A stretch of DNA of 49,098 bases from Bordetella parapertussis (GTDB lineage Bacteria > Pseudomonadota > Gammaproteobacteria > Burkholderiales > Casimicrobiaceae): assembly GCA_943331295.2 (NCBI GenBank), contig CALQLA020000039.1, positions 1 through 49,098 of the forward strand. The letters run 5' to 3'. How positions within the stretch are numbered: the stretch's first letter is position 1; each line of letters begins with the position of its first letter. The translations under genes and the position numbers were made by a program. This document shows positions 43,454 to 49,098 of this stretch, piece by piece. The notes below the pieces were generated by a model, which searched no databases, was not told the origin of the DNA, and saw only the letters and a list, made by a program, of their open reading frames with translations.

Positions 43454-44674
43454 TTGTCGACCACCGCTGCCCAACCTCACTGGCGCACGCCCGCCGTCGT
43501 CCTCGTCTGCGGCGGGATCATCATCACGCTGGCGATGGGCATCCGGCACGGCTTCGGCCTCTTCCTGCAGCCGATGAGCGCCGACCTGCACTTCGGCCGC
43601 GAGACGTTCGCGCTGGCGATGGCCGTGCAGAACCTGACCTGGGGCGCGACGCAGCCGTTTGCCGGCATGCTCGCCGACAAGTACGGCACTGGCCGCGTCG
43701 CCGCCAGCGGCGCGCTGCTGTACGCGGTGGGGCTCGCGTGCATGTCGTACGCGTCGACGCCGACGACGCTGATCCTGTCCGCCGGCCTCCTCGTCGGCAT
43801 CGGGCTGTCCGGCGTCACGTTCAGCGTGATTGCCGGCGTGCTGGGCCGCGCTTACCCGCCGGAAAAGCGCAGCATGGTGCTGGGGATTTCGGCGGCGGCC
43901 GGGTCGTTCGGCCAGTTCGCGGTCCTGCCGCTCACGCAATGGCTGCTGGGCAGCGTGGGCTGGCACAGCGCGCTGCTGATCCTGTCCTGCCTCGGCCTCT
44001 TCATGATCCCGCTCGCCGTCGCGCTGGTCGAGCGCCGCGCCTCGCACGCGCACGCCTTCGCGCAATCGGCCGCGCAGGCGATGCAGGAGGCCTTGTCGCA
44101 CAAGGGCTACATGCTGCTGACCATCGGCTTCTTCGTCTGCGGCTTCCAGGTGGTGTTCATCGGCGTGCACCTGCCGGCGTACCTCGCCGACCGCGGTCTC
44201 GCGCCGCACGTCGCGGTCACCGCGCTGGCGCTGATCGGGCTCTTCAACATCATCGGCACCTACTCCGCCGGCTGGCTCGGCAGCCGGGTCCCGAAGCGCT
44301 ACATCCTGACCACCATCTATTTCGGCCGCAGCGTCGTGATCGCGGCGTTCTACCTGGCGCCGCTGTCCCCGCTGTCCGTGTACGCGTTCGCGATGGCGAT
44401 GGGCCTGCTGTGGCTCTCCACCGTGCCGCCGACCAACAGCCTCGTCGCGCAGCTGTTCGGCGTGCGCTACCTCGCGATGCTCGCCGGGTTTACGTTCTTC
44501 AGCCACCAGATCGGCAGCTTCCTGGGCGCGTGGCTGGGCGGCCGGCTGTTCGACCAGACGGGAAGCTACGACGTCGTGTGGATGCTGTGCATCGCGCTCG
44601 GCATCGTCGCCGGCCTGCTCAACCTGCCGATCGACGAGACCGCGGTCAAGCGGCCGGTGGGGAGCGCGGCCTGA
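43454..44674 (+). CDS. MFS transporter
   Basis: The 406-residue protein has 12 predicted membrane helices and the MFS motif A-like loop 'GMLADKYGTGRVAASG' between helices 2 and 3. 'GIRHGFGLFLQPMSADLHFG' near the N-terminus resembles monocarboxylate/oxalate-formate-type MFS proteins. The start is a TTG at 43454 preceded by GGAGA six bases away; no ATG is available nearby. The MarR gene upstream suggests inducible import or efflux of a small organic acid or drug. It converges on the glycerophosphodiesterase gene with 13 bases between stops. Confidence 0.9.
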   Translation: MSTTAAQPHWRTPAVVLVCGGIIITLAMGIRHGFGLFLQPMSADLHFGRETFALAMAVQNLTWGATQPFAGMLADKYGTGRVAASGALLYAVGLACMSYASTPTTLILSAGLLVGIGLSGVTFSVIAGVLGRAYPPEKRSMVLGISAAAGSFGQFAVLPLTQWLLGSVGWHSALLILSCLGLFMIPLAVALVERRASHAHAFAQSAAQAMQEALSHKGYMLLTIGFFVCGFQVVFIGVHLPAYLADRGLAPHVAVTALALIGLFNIIGTYSAGWLGSRVPKRYILTTIYFGRSVVIAAFYLAPLSPLSVYAFAMAMGLLWLSTVPPTNSLVAQLFGVRYLAMLAGFTFFSHQIGSFLGAWLGGRLFDQTGSYDVVWMLCIALGIVAGLLNLPIDETAVKRPVGSAA

Positions 44675-44687
44675 TCTTTGGCCGGCG

Positions 44688-45467
44688 TCAGCGCGGCAGC
44701 GGCGGCGCGGGCGGCAGCGAATCGGCGCCGATCCGGTCGATGGCGTCGGTGATGATCCCGTCCACGCCCCAGCCGGCCAGTTCCGCGACCCGCGCCGCGT
44801 CGTTCACGGTCCAGGCCAGCACGCGATAGCCGGCCTCGTGCGCGGCCCGCACCACCGGGGCCGTCAGCAGCGCGTGGTCGGCGTCGAGCGCCACGCAGCC
44901 CAGGCGCCGGAGCCGGGCGAGCCAGTCGACGGGCAGCGCCTCGACCAGCAGCGCGCGCGGCAGCGACGGCACGGCCGAGCGCGCCGCGTCGAGCGCCTCT
45001 TCCGAGAACGACGACAGCAGGGGCTGCACGCCGGCATCGCGCCACAGCGTGTTGACGTCGAGCGCGACGGCGGCGCCGGTCTCGCGCTCGCGCCCTTCGG
45101 TCGGCTTGATCTCGACGTTGCACTGCACGCCGTGCGCGCGTGCCCAGCGCGCGATCGATGCGAGCGTGGGCAGCGGCTCGCCGGCGTACTTGGCCGAATG
45201 CCAGCCGCCGGCATCGAGCCGAGACAGCTCGCGCCACGGGAGCGCATCGGCCCGACCGCGGCCGCTGGTCGTGCGCTCCAGCGTCGAGTCGTGGAGCAGG
45301 AACGAGACGTTGTCGGCCGCCAGCTTGACGTCGAACTCGACCATCCGGTAGCCGTGCGCATGACCGACCCGCATCGCGGTCAGCGTGTTCTCTGGGGCGA
45401 CGAGGCCCGCGCCGCGGTGGGCGACGAGGCGCGCGTAGGGCCAGTCGTGGGGAAGGGTCTCGGCCAT
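44688..45467 (-). CDS. ugpQ: Glycerophosphodiester phosphodiesterase
   Basis: The 259-residue cytoplasmic enzyme splits glycerophosphodiesters into glycerol-3-phosphate and an alcohol. The GDPD motifs are 'VAHRGAGLVAPENTLTAM', 'VEFDVKLAADNVSFLLHDST' with the metal ligands and second His, and 'NVEIKPTEGRE'. There is no signal peptide, as in UgpQ rather than periplasmic GlpQ. It is the last gene of the ugp operon, two bases after ugpC. Confidence 0.94.
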   Translation of the reverse strand: MAETLPHDWPYARLVAHRGAGLVAPENTLTAMRVGHAHGYRMVEFDVKLAADNVSFLLHDSTLERTTSGRGRADALPWRELSRLDAGGWHSAKYAGEPLPTLASIARWARAHGVQCNVEIKPTEGRERETGAAVALDVNTLWRDAGVQPLLSSFSEEALDAARSAVPSLPRALLVEALPVDWLARLRRLGCVALDADHALLTAPVVRAAHEAGYRVLAWTVNDAARVAELAGWGVDGIITDAIDRIGADSLPPAPPLPR

Positions 45468-45469
45468 GG

Positions 45470-46534
<1,065 letters not shown>

Positions 46535-46576
46535 TTTGCTAGTTCCTCCACATCGGGGACGGCCCCCGCCGGGGTT

Positions 46577-47422
46577 TCATTTCTCACTGTCGACGAGTCC
46601 CTTGACGAACCACTTCTGGGTCAGGATCACCACCGCCACCGGCGGCAGCATCGCCAGCATCGCCGTGGCCATCACCAGGTTCCAGTCGGTGGCGGCGTCG
46701 CCGCCCGAGATCATCCGCTTGATGCCGATGACCGTCGTGTACATCTCCTCCTGTGTGGTCACCAGCAGCGGCCACAGGTACTGGTTCCAGCCGTAGATGA
46801 AGAGGATCACGAAGAGCGCGGCGATGTTGGGCCGCGACAGCGGCACCACCACGTCCCAGAAGAAGCGCATCGGGCCGGCCCCGTCGATCCGCGCCGCCTC
46901 GGCCAGCTCCTCGGGAATCGTGAGGAAGAACTGCCGGAACAGGAACGTGGCGGTGGCCGAGGCGATCAGCGGCACGGTCAGCCCGGCGTAGGTGTCGAGC
47001 ATCCCGAGGTCGGAGACGACCTTGTACGTGGGCAGGATGCGCACCTCGACCGGCAGCATCAGCGTGACGAAGATCATCCAGAAGCACAGCGTGCGCAGCG
47101 GGAAGCGGAAGTAGACGACGGCGAACGCCGAGAGCAGCGAGATGGCGATCTTGCCGATCGCGATCACCAGCGCGCTGACCAGGCTGTTGAACATCATCCG
47201 CCCCACCGCCGCCGTCGACTCGCCCGAGCCGTGCGCGAGGACCGCCGCGTAGTTCTCGACCAGGCGGGTGCCGGGGAGCATCGACATCGGCGCCGCGAGC
47301 ACCTCCTCGGGCGTGTGCGTCGACGCGACGAAGGTGACGTAGACGGGGAACGCGACCAGCAGCACGCCCAGCACCAGGACGAGGTGCGAGACTGCGGTCA
47401 GCAGCGGTCGGTTCTCGATCAT
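46577..47422 (-). CDS. ugpE: sn-glycerol-3-phosphate ABC transporter, permease
   Basis: The 281-residue membrane protein has six predicted helices and the cytoplasmic EAA loop '[18 protein letters not shown]' that contacts the ATPase. '[20 protein letters not shown]' is characteristic of UgpE/MalG permeases. The ATG at 47422 overlaps the ugpA stop (ATGA). Confidence 0.94.
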   Translation of the reverse strand: MIENRPLLTAVSHLVLVLGVLLVAFPVYVTFVASTHTPEEVLAAPMSMLPGTRLVENYAAVLAHGSGESTAAVGRMMFNSLVSALVIAIGKIAISLLSAFAVVYFRFPLRTLCFWMIFVTLMLPVEVRILPTYKVVSDLGMLDTYAGLTVPLIASATATFLFRQFFLTIPEELAEAARIDGAGPMRFFWDVVVPLSRPNIAALFVILFIYGWNQYLWPLLVTTQEEMYTTVIGIKRMISGGDAATDWNLVMATAMLAMLPPVAVVILTQKWFVKGLVDSEK

Positions 47423-48309
47423 CAATACTGGACCTTGCGCTCGACGTACCGGAACTGCACGACGGTTAGCGTCACCAGGATCAGGATCATGATCACCGAC
47501 TGCGCCGCCGACCCGCCGAGGTCCAGCCCCTTGAAGCCGTCCTTGTAGAGCTTGTAGACGAGGATCTCGGTCGACTGGCCGGGCCCGCCGGACGTCGCGG
47601 CGTCGACGATCGCGAAGGTCTCGATGAAGGCGTAGTTGATGTTGACCACGAGCAGGAAGAACGTCGTCGGCGAGAGCAGCGGGAACACGATCGTCGCGAA
47701 CCGCCGCACGGGCCCCGCACCGTCGATCGCGGCCGCCTCGAGCAGCGACTTCGGTATCGCCTGCAGGCCGGCCAGGAAGAAGAGGAAGTTGTAGCTCACC
47801 TGCTTCCACACCGCGGCGGTGATGATGAGCAGCATCGCCTGCCCGCCGTTGAGCACGTAGTTCCATTCGACGCCGCTCCGGGTGAGCCAGTACGCCACGA
47901 TCCCCAGTGTCGGGTTGAGCAGGAACATCCACAGCACCGCGGCAATGGCGGGCGCCACCGCGTAGGGCCAGATCAGCAGCGTCTTGTAGACGGCAGCGCC
48001 GCGCACCACGCGGTCGGCGAACACGGCGAGGACGAGCGAGATCGCGAGCCCGAGCACGGCCACCGCCGCCGAGAAGAACGCCGTGACCCTGAACGAGGCG
48101 AGGTAGTGCTCGTCGTGGAACAGCTCGCGGAAGTTGTCGAGGCCGACGAACTGGAGGTCGCCGCCGAACGCGTTCTCGATGTAGAGCGACTGGTACAGCG
48201 CCTGGCCAGCGGGCCAGAAGAAGAACACCAGCGTCACCGCCATCTGCGGCGCGATGAGCGCGTACGGCAGCCAGCTCGACCGGAACCGTACGCGCTTCTC
48301 GACCGCCAT
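47422..48309 (-). CDS. ugpA: sn-glycerol-3-phosphate ABC transporter, permease
   Basis: The 295-residue membrane protein begins '[19 protein letters not shown]', with '[20 protein letters not shown]' typical of UgpA. The EAA loop is '[20 protein letters not shown]'. It pairs with UgpE to form the translocation channel. It starts 33 bases after the ugpB stop. Confidence 0.95.
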   Translation of the reverse strand: MAVEKRVRFRSSWLPYALIAPQMAVTLVFFFWPAGQALYQSLYIENAFGGDLQFVGLDNFRELFHDEHYLASFRVTAFFSAAVAVLGLAISLVLAVFADRVVRGAAVYKTLLIWPYAVAPAIAAVLWMFLLNPTLGIVAYWLTRSGVEWNYVLNGGQAMLLIITAAVWKQVSYNFLFFLAGLQAIPKSLLEAAAIDGAGPVRRFATIVFPLLSPTTFFLLVVNINYAFIETFAIVDAATSGGPGQSTEILVYKLYKDGFKGLDLGGSAAQSVIMILILVTLTVVQFRYVERKVQY

Positions 48310-48342
48310 GACGATCGCGCCGGGAGGCGCGCTAGGCCGGCG

Positions 48343-49098
48343 TCACTCCCTGGCGGTCTTGGCGAACTTGGCGATCTGCTCGTCGCCCCGCGCGACGGCG
48401 GCGTCGAGCCCTTCCTTCGCGGACTTCTTGCCGCTCCAGACGTTCTCGAGTTCCTCGTCGATGATGTCGCGGATCTGCACGAAGTTGCCGAGCCGGACGC
48501 CGCGCGACTTGTCGGTCGTCTTGACGACCATCTGCTTGACCGAGACGTCGGTGCCGGGGTTCTTGTCGTAGAAGCCCGACTTCTTCGTGAGCTCGTAGGC
48601 TTCGAGCGTGATCGGCAGGTAGCCGGTGGTCTGGTGCCACACCGCCTGCCGCTCGGGCTCGGACAGGAACTTGAAGAACTTGGCGACGGCCTTGTACTCG
48701 GCCTTCGACTTGCCGCCCATCACCCACAGCGAGGCGCCGCCGATGATCGTGTTCTGCGGCGCGCCGGTGACGTCGGCATAGTACGGCAGCGGCGACACGG
48801 TGAACTTGAACTTGGCGTTCTGCTTGATCGTGCCGTAGGCCGCCGACGACGACGACAGCATCGCGCACTCGCCGCTGAAGAACTTCGCCTCGGGCTCGTT
48901 CTTGCGGCCGGCATACGTGAAGTAGCCTTTCTTCGCCCAGTCCTGCATGTTGCTGATGTGCTTGACCTGCAGCGGGCCGTTGAACACGAGCTTGGGATCG
49001 TTGCCGGCGAAGCCGTTTTCCTTGGTCGCGAACGGCACGTTATGCCAAGCCGAGAAGCTCTCCAACTGCACCCACGACTGCCACCCCGTCGTGAACCC
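48343..49098 (-). CDS. ugpB: sn-glycerol-3-phosphate-binding protein, N-terminal part outside window
   Basis: The frame is open to the last base, so the signal peptide and N-terminal lobe lie beyond the window. About 250 C-terminal residues are visible. The segment around 'WVQLESFSAWHNVPFATKEN' and 'QAVWHQTTGYLPITLEAYEL' is typical of UgpB periplasmic binding proteins. It would capture glycerol-3-phosphate or glycerophosphodiesters and deliver them to UgpAE. It is the first gene of the visible ugpBAECQ operon. Confidence 0.93.
   Translation of the reverse strand, partial: GFTTGWQSWVQLESFSAWHNVPFATKENGFAGNDPKLVFNGPLQVKHISNMQDWAKKGYFTYAGRKNEPEAKFFSGECAMLSSSSAAYGTIKQNAKFKFTVSPLPYYADVTGAPQNTIIGGASLWVMGGKSKAEYKAVAKFFKFLSEPERQAVWHQTTGYLPITLEAYELTKKSGFYDKNPGTDVSVKQMVVKTTDKSRGVRLGNFVQIRDIIDEELENVWSGKKSAKEGLDAAVARGDEQIAKFAKTARE

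Overview
The window is a high-GC bacterial chromosome segment (roughly 65-70% G+C by eye outside one island). It is most likely from a betaproteobacterium of Burkholderiales type: DUF2889-sucC-sucD-terC, radC-rpmB-rpmG, coaBC and dut, and a sigma-54-type pilin promoter all fit that group. The taxonomic call is inference. I saw no rRNA, tRNA, CRISPR array, transposase or integrase gene.

Layout. 1-4.6 kb: DUF3108 protein (cut by the window edge), RsmB/NOP-type RNA methyltransferase, MscS channel, acyl-CoA desaturase. 4.7-6.8 kb (minus): rpmG, rpmB, a vapBC toxin-antitoxin pair, radC. 6.9-11.8 kb (minus): two tandem TPR/O-GlcNAc-transferase-like (GT41) genes. 12-13.2 kb (plus): coaBC. 13.2-29.3 kb (minus): a glycosylation island of lower and uneven G+C. 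29.5 kb (plus): dut. 30-34 kb (minus): a small conserved gene, a TPR/GT9/methyltransferase fusion and two type IV pilins behind a near-perfect sigma-54 promoter. 34-39.3 kb (minus): FHA protein, PP2C phosphatase, TerC, sucD, sucC, DUF2889. 39.4-44.7 kb (plus): glpK, another TPR-GT41, MarR regulator, MFS transporter. 44.7-49.1 kb (minus): ugpQ-C-E-A-B, with ugpB cut by the window edge.

How the genes fit together. coaBC and dut are neighbours in many Proteobacteria; here about 16 kb of surface or protein glycosylation genes lies between them. Listed in order of transcription, the island holds a TPR-GT41 transferase, ACP, KAS III, two SDR reductases, a PglD-type acyltransferase, two Rieske oxygenases, a second PglD-like protein, a possible 56-residue protein, a GT-C-like membrane protein, a HAD phosphatase, a UbiA-type prenyltransferase, a methyltransferase, a broken DegT aminotransferase, an FkbM methyltransferase and an intact DegT aminotransferase. 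I read two modules. One builds a short acyl chain on ACP, transfers it to an amino sugar and may hydroxylate it (ACP/KAS III/SDR/PglD/Rieske/DegT). The other makes a polyprenyl-phosphate pentose and transfers it (UbiA/HAD/GT-C). Together with four GT41 transferases, one GT9 fusion and the twin pilins, the window looks like a protein-glycosylation locus whose targets could be pilin or flagellin. The target assignment is inference.

The right-hand end is a conventional glycerol-phosphate salvage region: the Ugp importer, a glycerophosphodiesterase and glycerol kinase.
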